Shown: positions 48,490-57,112 of the stretch, piece after piece
Layout of the letters: each line of letters opens with the position of its first letter
How positions within the stretch are numbered: position 1 is the stretch's first letter
Source: Nodosilinea sp. FACHB-131
GTDB taxonomy: Bacteria > Cyanobacteriota > Cyanobacteriia > Phormidesmidales > Phormidesmidaceae
Length of the DNA stretch: 64,000 nt
Reading direction: 5' to 3'
NCBI RefSeq assembly: GCF_014695395.1
Contig: NZ_JACJOF010000032.1
Location: 1-64,000, forward strand
The notes under the pieces: generated by a model
What the model was told of the DNA's origin: nothing
The model's database searches: none
What the model saw: only the letters and a program-made list of their open reading frames with translations
Program-made: the position numbers and the translations under genes

Positions 48490-49653
48490 ATGAAGATAAG
48501 CAAGATTGAAATCATTGGATTAAATGACTTTGAGAACTCCATCTGCCTGGCATTCAACGATGACATTAATATAATTACAGGTCAAAATGGCTCTGGAAAG
48601 ACCACTATTTTAAAGCTTATCTGGTATTGCATAAGTGCAAACATAGAGAGAGCGGTAAGAGAAATACCGTTCAAGAGAGTAATTATCACAACATCCGAAT
48701 ACGTTCTATCAATAGAAAAATCGGGCTCGAAAAGCAAGGGAGTTGTTCATGTTGTATTGAATTCAAATTCTGGCGAAATATTGTTAGATAAAAAAGAGCC
48801 TATTCACCGCGAAAGTGCAGTTGAAGAAGCCAATCAAATAACGGTTGAATTACTTGACACCTCCATCTTCTTCCCCACTTTTAGAAGGATAGAGGGTGGA
48901 TTTTCCATGATGCCAGAAAAAGATTATAGACCCAGGAGAGTCGTTAAAGGTTCAGAAGAAATTTTTGTCAGTGGTAGCTACAGTTATGGACCTAATATTC
49001 AAGAAGCCTTAGAGTATCATGCCAACAAACTTTCGGTGAAAAAGCATAAATTTGTCTCTTCAATATCCACGGTTGACATCGAACAGCTTGTAGTTCGAAA
49101 GCACAATGATGCAACTACAAAGGTCAATGAATTTTCAAAAGTTTTGTCTGAAAACATTTTCTTAGAAATTAAAAACTACCGCTCAACACAATCTCCTGAA
49201 AGAGATGCTTTGAAGGACGCAGTTTCCACCTTAGATAAAATAAACCAAGATGTAACCGAGTTAGAACAAGTTAGAGAAGATGCATTTAAGTCATTAACTG
49301 TTTTATCTGAGATTATCGTTACAATATTTAAGCATAAAGGAATCAGAATAAATCCAAGAATTATTTTGGGGGATATTGAACAAAATATCAGTTCTGATTC
49401 GCTATCTGCTGGCGAGAAACAAATGCTTAGTTTCCTGTGCTATAACGCACTATATAGCAATTGTCCATTTTTTATAGATGAACCAGAACTTAGTTTGCAT
49501 GTTGACTGGCAACGCATTTTGATTGGTGTAATGGTTGAACAGAAGACAAATAATCAATTTTTTATTGCGACGCATTCTCCTTTTATTTACACACAATATG
49601 AGGACAAGGAAATCATGGTAGGTTTCGAAAGAGGTAATAGCATTGCAGAATAA
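48490..49653 (+). CDS. AAA ATPase of an AAA/DUF4435 pair (PARIS AriA-like)
   Basis: A 387-residue SMC/Rad50-like ATPase. Walker A is ITGQNGSGKTTILKL at residues ~29-43; a helical insertion follows; the ABC signature-like LSAGEKQMLSFLCYNAL, Walker B CPFFIDEPELSLHVDWQ and H-loop FFIATHSPFIY lie near the C-terminus. AT-rich codons contrast with the GC-rich neighbours. It is paired with a DUF4435 gene through an 11-base overlap, the layout of PARIS, where AriA scaffolds and senses phage anti-restriction proteins. The PARIS role is inferred from this pairing. Confidence 0.82.
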   Translation: MKISKIEIIGLNDFENSICLAFNDDINIITGQNGSGKTTILKLIWYCISANIERAVREIPFKRVIITTSEYVLSIEKSGSKSKGVVHVVLNSNSGEILLDKKEPIHRESAVEEANQITVELLDTSIFFPTFRRIEGGFSMMPEKDYRPRRVVKGSEEIFVSGSYSYGPNIQEALEYHANKLSVKKHKFVSSISTVDIEQLVVRKHNDATTKVNEFSKVLSENIFLEIKNYRSTQSPERDALKDAVSTLDKINQDVTELEQVREDAFKSLTVLSEIIVTIFKHKGIRINPRIILGDIEQNISSDSLSAGEKQMLSFLCYNALYSNCPFFIDEPELSLHVDWQRILIGVMVEQKTNNQFFIATHSPFIYTQYEDKEIMVGFERGNSIAE

Positions 49654-50404
49654 GTCATTGCCTACGGTCGATGAGATAGTAAGTACTTTAAAGAGGTCAT
49701 TTATTCCAACGGTTTTAGTTGAAGGAACAGATGACCTCTTTATATACAGGTATCTAAAATCTAAATTAGGTTCTACTCTTGCATTGCAACCATGTGGAGG
49801 CAGGCCTAATCTATTTTCTATTCACGACCGCTGCTCGGAACTTGCAGGAAAAAATATTATTTTTATAGCAGATAAAGATGCATATCGATTCGACGGCATT
49901 CCCGAGGAACGAAGGGATATTATTTTTACTTCTGGGTACTGTATTGAAAACGACGTATATCATGGTTCAAACATTGAAGGCTTTATAGATGAAGAAGATA
50001 AACTTGATCATGAGCTACTGCGGGAAGTAATTGGCAAATGGTTTGCTTTTGAGGTTAATAAATACAAGCAAGAAACATCTATGTGCTCGAAGCCTACATT
50101 AAGAGTGGCTGTACATATTAATGTTGTATCCCCTCCTGGCTTAAACACTATCTGTCCAAATTTCTCAAAGAAAATTGAGTATTCAGAACCGGATGAAGTC
50201 GCATTAGATTATGTTTTCAGGGAATATAATCTCAATGTTCGAGGAAAACAACTTTTTCAAATGCTGTCAAGGTTTTTGTCAAAAAGCGGAAGGTTTTCAA
50301 GCTTTAGTGAAAAAAATTTAATCGAAATTGCTCTTAAGCAGAATGATAACTACCTAATAGATGAATTACTTCTGCAAATACAACATAGACTTAATACAAT
50401 TTAG
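49643..50404 (+). CDS. DUF4435 TOPRIM-like effector (PARIS AriB-like)
   Basis: A 253-residue protein with an OLD-type TOPRIM core: FIPTVLVEGTDDLFIYRYL (acidic Glu), LQPCGGRPNLFSIHDRCSEL, NIIFIADKDAYRFDGIPEER (DxD-like) and FTSGYCIENDVYHGSNIEGF, which together define DUF4435. AriB in PARIS is a toxic nuclease freed when AriA senses its trigger. The TTG start overlaps the ATPase stop, so translation is coupled. It is shorter than typical AriB. Confidence 0.8.
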   Translation: MQNKSLPTVDEIVSTLKRSFIPTVLVEGTDDLFIYRYLKSKLGSTLALQPCGGRPNLFSIHDRCSELAGKNIIFIADKDAYRFDGIPEERRDIIFTSGYCIENDVYHGSNIEGFIDEEDKLDHELLREVIGKWFAFEVNKYKQETSMCSKPTLRVAVHINVVSPPGLNTICPNFSKKIEYSEPDEVALDYVFREYNLNVRGKQLFQMLSRFLSKSGRFSSFSEKNLIEIALKQNDNYLIDELLLQIQHRLNTI

Positions 50405-50440
50405 TCTTAAACACAATTCTTAATTTGGTAGTTGGAGTTC

Positions 50441-50560
50441 CTGTAGGTTGGGTAAAGCGCTAGCATACACCCCCTAATAGTTTGCTTAACCCAACAGCCT
50501 AACCCTGAACACACAAATTCCTTCACTTATCCATGCGCGATCGCCCGCGCCCAAATCTCA
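50441..50560 (+). repeat. Dispersed island repeat, copy 1
   Basis: It begins CTGTAGGTTGGGTAAAGCGC and ends CCATGCGCGATCGCCCGCGC-CCAAA. The same order of blocks recurs at 51104, 55131 and 56904, with a decayed copy at 60270. It lies just after the DUF4435 gene. Confidence 0.85.
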
Positions 50561-50620
50561 GTGCGATCGCAGATCTCTTAATTGACGAAGAGTTCTCTAA
50601 ATCGAGTATTGTGATTAAGA

Positions 50621-51046
50621 ATGAAGCCATACCAAGTCGATGATCAATTAGTCAACGCAGCAAAGCAACAAGCTCTGAAACGATTTCCAGAAGGATGGTC
50701 TGGAGCTGCGGCAATGTACACAGAAACAGGACGTATTCTTACGAGTGTTTACGTCGATGCTCTCAATGCAGCAGCTTGCTTATGCCACGAAACTGGAGCA
50801 ATTTGTGAGGCACATCGATTGAATGAGCGAATCTGCGCGTCAGTTTGCGTATCTAAGGAAGAGACAGTAGAACCATTCGTCATCCTGACGCCCTGTGGTA
50901 TTTGTCAAGAGCGATTAGCGTATTGGGGATTAGACGTTGAAGTAGGTGTTCCTGACAAAGCAGACCCAACTCAATACCATTCTCTAAAGTTACGAGAGGT
51001 GCAACCCTATTATTGGCGTCAAATTTATAGTGAGAATGAGGAGTAA
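50621..51046 (+). CDS. Cytidine deaminase family protein
   Basis: A 141-residue zinc deaminase with the CHE motif in ACLCHETGAICEAHRLNE (zinc Cys and catalytic Glu, where CAE or HAE is usual) and PCGICQERLAYWG (two zinc Cys). The shape matches the small tetrameric cytidine/blasticidin-S deaminase group. It deaminates a cytosine nucleoside or analogue; the exact substrate is unknown. Flanked on both sides by copies of the island repeat. Confidence 0.85.
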   Translation: MKPYQVDDQLVNAAKQQALKRFPEGWSGAAAMYTETGRILTSVYVDALNAAACLCHETGAICEAHRLNERICASVCVSKEETVEPFVILTPCGICQERLAYWGLDVEVGVPDKADPTQYHSLKLREVQPYYWRQIYSENEE

Positions 51047-51103
51047 TACTGTATCGCTATCTACGGTATTACAACACAACAAATTGCTTGGAGTGGATTA
51101 GTA

Positions 51104-51260
51104 CTGTAGGTTGGGTGAAGCGTTATCGTAACCAAACTACCCCGATAGTCTTCTACCCAGCAACCTACCCTAAGCGTACAAATTTCTTCACTTATCCATG
51201 CGCGATCGCCCGCGCCCAAACCCTAGAGGTTACCTAATTCTTTACTGTTGTCACCTGCGA
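51104..51260 (+). repeat. Dispersed island repeat, copy 2
   Basis: CTGTAGGTTGGGTGAAGCG..., CCATGCGCGATCGCCCGCGC and CACCTGCG-type tail downstream. Same block order as copy 1; together the two bracket the cytidine deaminase gene. The rest of 51260-51484 shows no gene. Confidence 0.85.
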
Positions 51261-51484
51261 GCGTGAAGTGGACAAACCAATGTCCATATCGTATAGTTTG
51301 TGGCGATGTTTTGATTTCTCTGGTACCAGCCAATTAACTCATCAAAACTGACGGGTCTGGAGATTGCTTGAATCATGCTAACTGTCTTACTTCCGACATC
51401 GGATAGGGATAGTTATTCCATATAATGTTGAGGAACTTTAACCTGGACAAGTCCGTTTAAAGATTCTCTTGTCCGCACGTCCTC

Positions 51485-52966
51485 TTGAAAAAACCTGTGA
51501 TTAAAGCGATCTGTAGCTATGTCTCTGCTAGAAGTAGCTTAGCCTTTTTACTCATTGCCTTGACCCTGCTGCTGTCCGCGTGCGGCGCAGGAGCGACAAT
51601 GCCTAGACGGCAGACGCTTACAGTCTGGTCGCCCTACGCCGATCAAGATGTAGAGATCCTGATCAAAAACTATCAAGCCGTTCACCCCGATGTTGACATC
51701 ATCCATACCACTCACGGGTTGATCAATTATTTCTCCTTTCTAAAGAAACGAATGGCTCAGGGGTTAGGACCAGATATGGCGATCGTGCCTGATCCCGTAT
51801 TGCCCTCAATGATTGAGCAGGAACTAATTGAAGATTTAGAACCCTATCAGCTAGATACTTCTAACTTCTATGGCAAAGCATTAGTCTCTTTGCGGGCAGA
51901 AAACCAACACCTGTATGGTGTGCCCTTTGGGTTTGAAATCATGGCGCTCTGCTATAACCGTGCCCAAACAACAGACCCACCGACTACGCTCAATACAGTA
52001 TTGAATCAAGCCAGTCAAGGCAAAGGAATCGCCATTGATGCCGGTTTTTTGAGTAGCGTTTGGGGTATTAGCGCGATGAGCGGCGCACTCTTTAATTCCA
52101 TTGACCATTTTACGCTTGAAGAACAACCATTAAGTCGGTGGTTATCGTGGCTAAAAAATGCCCAGCAAACTCCGAATGTGTATATCGATAGTCGGCGTGA
52201 GGTTCTCTTTGACCTGTTTGCAGCAGGAAATGTAGCTTACTTCCCGTGCTGGACATTTGAAATATCAGCATTGCAGAAGAAATTGGGTAATCAGTTGAGC
52301 ATTGCTGTGTTGCCGGGGGAGTTAGACAGTGCCGCTCCAGTCTTAGAAACCGATGCCTTGGTAGTAAACGCTTACGCGAGAGCTGACCAAAAGAGGCTAG
52401 CACTAGAATTTGCAATGTTTATCACCCGTCGTGAGCAACAGTTGGCATTTCAATCGGTTGAGAACACCTTTGTTGTCCCGACAAACCCTAAAGTGTTGGT
52501 CGATCGACGGCTGTTAGAAATTCAACGCAGCTTGATTGATCAGGTACAAAATAGTTTTCCGATCCCGATTGCTCAAGCAGAATATCGCACCAATCGCCTG
52601 ATTCATTACGGAGATCCGATTTATGCTCAGGTTATGCAGGGCGACCTGTCCCCAACCGAGGGGGCACGTCAATTTATTGATCAAATCAACCAGCCGGTGA
52701 GTGACGAAGTCATTGAGAAGTCACTTTCAGTGCCCAGCGAAGCAGAAATCAATAAACTTCAGGGCAACATTGCACAACTTCAGGGCAACATCACGCCTAG
52801 GACGGATTACTTGCTTCAGCTCGGTCAGATTCAACTTCAAACCTTGCGTCGCCCAATTATCTGGTTACAGGTCATTCTCTGCACAGTAGTAGGAGTATTA
52901 ATATGGTGGATCGCTCGTCGCCTGAATCGCCTAATCAGCACCTTCATACAGCGGTTCAACGATTAA
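51485..52966 (+). CDS. Extracellular solute-binding lipoprotein with C-terminal membrane anchor
   Basis: A 493-residue family 1 ABC-type binding protein. Lipobox ALTLLLSACGAG (Cys ~33), then TLTVWSPYADQDVEILIKNY, GLGPDMAIVPDPVLPSMIEQ, LYGVPFGFEIMALCYNR and VAYFPCWTFEISALQKKLG. Unusually for the family, it continues into a helical linker with a repeated LQGNIAQ unit and a transmembrane span (WLQVILCTVVGVLIWWIARR). It starts at a TTG. Its last 64 bases overlap the MscS-globin gene, and there are no ABC permease genes, so it may serve as the sensor part of that channel. Confidence 0.82.
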   Translation: MKKPVIKAICSYVSARSSLAFLLIALTLLLSACGAGATMPRRQTLTVWSPYADQDVEILIKNYQAVHPDVDIIHTTHGLINYFSFLKKRMAQGLGPDMAIVPDPVLPSMIEQELIEDLEPYQLDTSNFYGKALVSLRAENQHLYGVPFGFEIMALCYNRAQTTDPPTTLNTVLNQASQGKGIAIDAGFLSSVWGISAMSGALFNSIDHFTLEEQPLSRWLSWLKNAQQTPNVYIDSRREVLFDLFAAGNVAYFPCWTFEISALQKKLGNQLSIAVLPGELDSAAPVLETDALVVNAYARADQKRLALEFAMFITRREQQLAFQSVENTFVVPTNPKVLVDRRLLEIQRSLIDQVQNSFPIPIAQAEYRTNRLIHYGDPIYAQVMQGDLSPTEGARQFIDQINQPVSDEVIEKSLSVPSEAEINKLQGNIAQLQGNITPRTDYLLQLGQIQLQTLRRPIIWLQVILCTVVGVLIWWIARRLNRLISTFIQRFND

Positions 52967-54636
52967 TCAAGTATTTGCGTAGCCAGTCCTACCAGTGGGT
53001 CAAAACCGTTGAGGAACTATCACAGGCACTACTGTTTCCGTTACTGCTGTGGGTAACGCTCTGTCTACTGGTGCTAGTTTTTCCCCGTTCAGGGCCCTGG
53101 AACCTGAATTTGATTACAACGTTTGTTTTGCCGTTGCTCACGCTGTTTATTGCTTATAGAGCGATCGCAGCAATTGTATTGTTGACGTTTGGGGAAGAGG
53201 TATACACCTCATTGATACAGCGATTTTTGCTGCCGCTGTTTATCACCTACGCTGTGCTTCAGTTTCTGGGATTGTTTGAAGACATTTCCCTTTTGGGTGA
53301 CATTCAGCTATTCACAGTTGCCAATACAACCATCACCTTACGCAGTTTATTTATTGCCTCAATCGGGCTATATCTCTGGTTTGCCGGAGTCACGAGTTTG
53401 GCGCAATTTTTACGTCGATTGTTGCACGATCGCCTGTATGTGGAAGAGGCAACCATCGATGCTTCGCTGATCCTATTGCGTTATTTTTTGATCGGCTTAG
53501 GGCTGGTGGTTGTCTTTAGCGAATTAAAGCTTGATTCTACGGCGATCGCCGCCATTTCTGGTGGGTTAGCGGTGGGCATTGGCTTCGGACTCAAAGATAT
53601 TGTAATCAACTTTATCAGTGGCATCATCCTACTGTTTGAGCGCAGTTTGCGTCCCGGTGACGTGATTGAATTCAACAGCAAAATGGGACGGGTGGAAGAA
53701 ATTAACCTACGTGCGACAACCATCAAAACCAGAGATCACATAGAAATTGTGATTCCTAACCAACTGTTTTGGAATGCCAGCCTCATCTCCTATACACGCA
53801 GAAGCCGCATCACTCGATTTGAAATTGAGGTAATAGTTGGATATGACCACGCGCCAGACACCGTAACGACCATTTTGGTGGATGCAGTTCGTAAAAATTC
53901 CAAACTCTCTACTGGGCTAACCGCAAAAGTTGAGATTGGTGGCTTCAAGCAAGATGGCGTGTTCTACAAACTCAAATTCTGGACGGATGATCCTTTCGCA
54001 ATCAACACTCTGCGGGACAAGATTTATCGCAGCCTATGGAAGGCATTTGAAGCAGAAGGCATTGAGCTAGAAACCCTGGCAAACATTAAAATTCACTCCT
54101 CTGAAGCTCTAACTTATTTGGGATCTGCGTCAAGCAAACCTCAGACAGACCAAGATCAGCATCTAACCGCATCGAAACCGCCGCAACCACTCATCTCTCC
54201 GCCAAAACTTGCTCAATCTAAAGCTTCAACTCAGGTTGAGCTGGTTGAGAACAGCTTTGAAAAAATTAAACCCCATGCAGCTGAGTTTTCAGCCAGTTTC
54301 TACAAAAACTTGTTTAGAAGCAGCCCCAAATTGCGATCGATGTTCAGCACAACCGATATGGAGAAGCAGCAGCAAAAACTGGTGAGCGCGCTGGTGTTGC
54401 TAGTTAGTAATGTCCGCGCTCCCGATATGCTGGTTCCCATGCTGCGAGATTTAGGAGCCAGACATAAAGGCTATGGGGTAATCGAGGAGCACTATCCGGC
54501 TATTGGCGGCACCCTGCTGCAAACTTTTGAGCAATACCTTAAAGAAGATTGGACACCGGAGGTCAAGCAAGCCTGGACCAATACCTTTGATGCGATCGCC
54601 CAAATTATGTTGGAGGGTGCAGAAGAATCTCAATGA
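52903..54636 (+). CDS. MscS-type mechanosensitive channel fused to a C-terminal globin domain
   Basis: A 577-residue inner-membrane protein. Residues ~30-210 hold about five spans; the MscS pore and beta domain follow (GGLAVGIGFGLKDIVINFIS, SLRPGDVIEFNSKMGRVEEI, FGIEV-like sheet, to ~residue 405). After a Pro/Gln-rich linker, residues ~444-577 read as a globin: VELVENSFEKIKPHAAEF, SFYKNLFRSSPKLRSMF (B helix to CD1 Phe), LRDLGARHKGYGV with proximal His ~521, and W-containing H-helix region. The family knowledge supports heme binding; channel gating by ligand or redox is inference. It overlaps the binding-protein gene. Confidence 0.85.
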   Translation: MVDRSSPESPNQHLHTAVQRLIKYLRSQSYQWVKTVEELSQALLFPLLLWVTLCLLVLVFPRSGPWNLNLITTFVLPLLTLFIAYRAIAAIVLLTFGEEVYTSLIQRFLLPLFITYAVLQFLGLFEDISLLGDIQLFTVANTTITLRSLFIASIGLYLWFAGVTSLAQFLRRLLHDRLYVEEATIDASLILLRYFLIGLGLVVVFSELKLDSTAIAAISGGLAVGIGFGLKDIVINFISGIILLFERSLRPGDVIEFNSKMGRVEEINLRATTIKTRDHIEIVIPNQLFWNASLISYTRRSRITRFEIEVIVGYDHAPDTVTTILVDAVRKNSKLSTGLTAKVEIGGFKQDGVFYKLKFWTDDPFAINTLRDKIYRSLWKAFEAEGIELETLANIKIHSSEALTYLGSASSKPQTDQDQHLTASKPPQPLISPPKLAQSKASTQVELVENSFEKIKPHAAEFSASFYKNLFRSSPKLRSMFSTTDMEKQQQKLVSALVLLVSNVRAPDMLVPMLRDLGARHKGYGVIEEHYPAIGGTLLQTFEQYLKEDWTPEVKQAWTNTFDAIAQIMLEGAEESQ

Positions 54637-54687
54637 TGAACTAACTACTCTTGAAGTGATTTCGTTGAGTGCGAGCGCAGATCTCTT

Positions 54688-54746
54688 GTAGGTTGGGTTA
54701 ACGAATAAAACCCAAAAATTCCAGCAGAGTTTTATTCCCAACCTAC
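54688..54746. repeat. Long inverted repeat between convergent genes
   Basis: GTAGGTTGGG and AATAAAAC on the left pair with GTTTTATT and CCCAACCTAC on the right. It lies between the MscS-globin (+) and Nif11-like (-) genes and can terminate both. It shares its outer arm with the island repeat. Confidence 0.85.
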
Positions 54747-54781
54747 TAACTAACTTGTATGATCAGATATTGAAAAAGAAT

Positions 54782-54997
54782 TTAATTATACTCCCCAGGA
54801 AGAACGGTTTTCACAACAGTGACTCCACCAAAGTTCTTTCCTGACATTCTCAGTAATTCATCACCTGAAAATTCAAAACCAAGTTTTAGCGCTATTCGCG
54901 CAACATCATCTGCAGTTGATGCCCCGAGCACCTCATTTTTAAGTGTAGGGTCAGACTTCATTTTCTTTAAAAATGCCTCAAGTTGATCTAAAGCCAT
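54782..54997 (-). CDS. Nif11-like leader-type peptide
   Basis: A 71-residue peptide with the Nif11 pattern: MALDQLEAFLKKMKSDPTLK, ADDVARIALKLGFEFSGDEL, then KNFGG followed by 13 residues without Cys (VTVVKTVLPGEYN). Nif11-type leaders direct modification and double-Gly cleavage of RiPP peptides. Here no modifying enzyme or transporter lies nearby, so it may be an orphan precursor or a Nif11 protein with another role. TAGGAA precedes the ATG. Confidence 0.83.
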   Translation of the reverse strand: MALDQLEAFLKKMKSDPTLKNEVLGASTADDVARIALKLGFEFSGDELLRMSGKNFGGVTVVKTVLPGEYN

Positions 54998-55130
54998 ATC
55001 GGAAATTCCTATTCTTATTAGCTGCTTGTATGTTAAAAAGGGAAGCCGTTACAGGCTTCAAGCAGATTCTACTATCCTTTCAAGATATCGACAATGAACC
55101 AAACTCCCAATTGTAAAGTTCTCTGTTGAG

Positions 55131-55300
55131 TTTGTAAGTTGCGTGAAGCGCTAGCGTAACCCAACGCCCCTAATAGTTTTCTCGCCCAACCACCTGCCCT
55201 AACCGCAAAAATTCCTTCACAACATCCGTGCGCGATCGCCCGCGCCCAAATCCCAGGAGCCATCTACTCCTTCATCACTGTCGCCTGCAATTGACAGCCC
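55131..55300 (+). repeat. Dispersed island repeat, copy 3
   Basis: TTGTAAGTTGCGTGAAGCGC, then AACCCAACGCC, CGTGCGCGATCGCCCGCGCC and ACTGTCGCCTGCAATTG: more diverged but with the same block order as copies 1, 2 and 4. The rest of 55301-55622 has a GTTGGGTT...ACCCAAC palindrome at 55346-55373 and no gene. Confidence 0.8.
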
Positions 55301-55622
55301 CTATTCCGCCTCAATGGAATAGAGGCTAAAAGCTTGGTTGAAGGTGTTGGGTTCCACTGCGTTTCACCCAACCTACATCGACTACATCGGCTAGTTGAAT
55401 GCACAACGACGGCATCTATCAAAACTGCACCGCGAAGAATCACGCCGTTGTGTACGAAACCTGAGTTATTATTCTGTCAATGTATTTGACGACGCAGAAT
55501 ACAGAGTCTTATCCAACAGATCTGACCCTTAATACAGAGTTAATCAAAAACTGTCTGTTCATTAATTACACAAATAGACAGTTTTGAGATGCTATTAATT
55601 GACTTTCAACCTACACCACACA

Positions 55623-56030
55623 ATGGAAAGCAACATAACTATAGTTCCAACGTACGCTGCTCTCTTAGGAATAATCTTCTTTATCGTAAGTATCCGCATA
55701 GTACGTTTGAGACGCTCTCTAAAAATTGGTATCGGTGACAACAACGACCCAATCATGCTCCGGGCAATGCGTGTTCAGTCAAACTTTGCCGAATATGTAC
55801 CGCTTTGCCTCATCCTACTCGGATTCGCTGAACTTCAAGGAACGCTGCCAGCAATCCTACATCTTCTCAGCATAGGATTGTTACTTGGCAGAATCCTGCA
55901 CGCATACGGTGTTAGCCAAACCAAAGAAAACTTTCGCTTTCGAGTATCTGGCATGGCTTTAACGTTTACCTGCCTACTGTCAACTTGTGCCACGCTAATA
56001 TTCAACTTTCTACGCAATAGCGGCATTTAA
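55623..56030 (+). CDS. MAPEG family membrane protein
   Basis: A 135-residue protein with four spans starting MESNITIVPTYAALLGIIFF. MAPEG motifs are MLRAMRVQSNFAEYVPLCLI (R-x-x-x-N-x-x-E) and LLLGRILHAYGVS (GRxxHAxG). The family includes microsomal glutathione transferases and relatives; bacterial members are mostly uncharacterised. The ATG at 55623 is preferred to an upstream start. Confidence 0.88.
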   Translation: MESNITIVPTYAALLGIIFFIVSIRIVRLRRSLKIGIGDNNDPIMLRAMRVQSNFAEYVPLCLILLGFAELQGTLPAILHLLSIGLLLGRILHAYGVSQTKENFRFRVSGMALTFTCLLSTCATLIFNFLRNSGI

Positions 56031-56096
56031 AGATTTCTCCCAAGTGAAATCTCAAATTTGACAGAATACATTCCCTCAACAGCAACTTCGCACCGA

Positions 56097-56795
56097 TTAA
56101 ATCAACGATTGGTCAGAGTCGCGAAACCGAAACGCCAGCAGTGAAGGACGCAAACACAAATAGGCAAGCGGTCCAAATAGGGGAATCCATGCTGCTATGT
56201 GAAATAGCTGAGAATCACGCTCTAGCCCCCGCCGCGCCATGTCATCCTGCAACAAAGTTGGGTAAGGAAACAACACACAGAACAGACAAAACGCAATAGT
56301 CATTCCATAGATAAACCGATTCGTCGTAAACTCTTGGGCAAAAGCAGCCCAATCGCCCCACAAGACCGCGTAAAGAACCAAAACGATCGTGCTGATAGTT
56401 AAAATCACGCCAGTCATCTGTGAATCTAATATCGCAATCCAGGGATCTTTTTCACCCGAGAACGATCGATTGGGCTGTCGCAATGCCATATATGGAATTA
56501 GAGCAATCACACCCGACGCGATCGCAGCCAGCATAAACATCCAGGCCGGCAAGCCCTGCATTCTTCCATCTGCAAAAATAAGGCAGCTATAAATTAACAG
56601 CCAAATACCCACCAGACTAAACAGCGACAAAATTACTGGATTGATATAAGGGATTTGCCCCCCTAGTAGCGATTGCAGAGGTTGCAACGTATCGGGCTGT
56701 AAGGGCGGTGCAAAAAACAGCACACAAATGATGAAACCAAGCCAAATAAACCAGAGCGTCAGCGATCGTGCCATGACGTGTGAAATCCACTGCAT
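56097..56795 (-). CDS. Seven-span membrane protein of unknown function
   Basis: A 232-residue hydrophobic protein with six or seven predicted spans (LTLWFIWLGFIICVLFFAPP, LSLFSLVGIWLLIYSCLIFA, GVILTISTIVLVLYAVLWGD and others) and a PNRSFSGEKDPW loop. It resembles DUF2834-type cyanobacterial membrane proteins, but I am not certain. Divergent from the small ORF at 57.1 kb. Confidence 0.6.
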   Translation of the reverse strand: MQWISHVMARSLTLWFIWLGFIICVLFFAPPLQPDTLQPLQSLLGGQIPYINPVILSLFSLVGIWLLIYSCLIFADGRMQGLPAWMFMLAAIASGVIALIPYMALRQPNRSFSGEKDPWIAILDSQMTGVILTISTIVLVLYAVLWGDWAAFAQEFTTNRFIYGMTIAFCLFCVLFPYPTLLQDDMARRGLERDSQLFHIAAWIPLFGPLAYLCLRPSLLAFRFRDSDQSLI

Positions 56796-56903
56796 TACGC
56801 TTGATTGTCAAATTTTGAGATTAGCGAACCCACCCCCTAAGGGTAGATAAAAACCCGTAGGGCAATCTAATTAAGTCTTTTAAGCCATATCCGTCCAACA
56901 GCT

Positions 56904-57040
56904 ACTGTAGGTTGGGTGAAGCGCCAGCGTAACCCAACTCCTTAGATAGTTTTCTCATACAACAATCTGCCTTAAGCACATAAATTCCTTTACCCATCCA
57001 TGCGCGATCGCCGCACCCGACTCCCAGGGACCACCTAACG
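56904..57040 (+). repeat. Dispersed island repeat, copy 4
   Basis: CTGTAGGTTGGGTGAAGCGC, CAGCGTAACCCAACTCC, and CCATGCGCGATCGCCGCACC. Nearly the same as copies 1 and 2 at both ends. The remaining gap 56796-57112 shows no gene. Confidence 0.85.
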
Positions 57041-57112
57041 GAAAAGATAGCTGGCAGATCTAATAGTTATTTATAGTTAGAGCGCACCACACTTGCCGCA
57101 TTGGAGACCGTG

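Noticed and set aside
54782..54997. Link of the Nif11-like gene to nitrogen fixation
   Set aside because: No nif genes occur in the window; the name reflects the family only.
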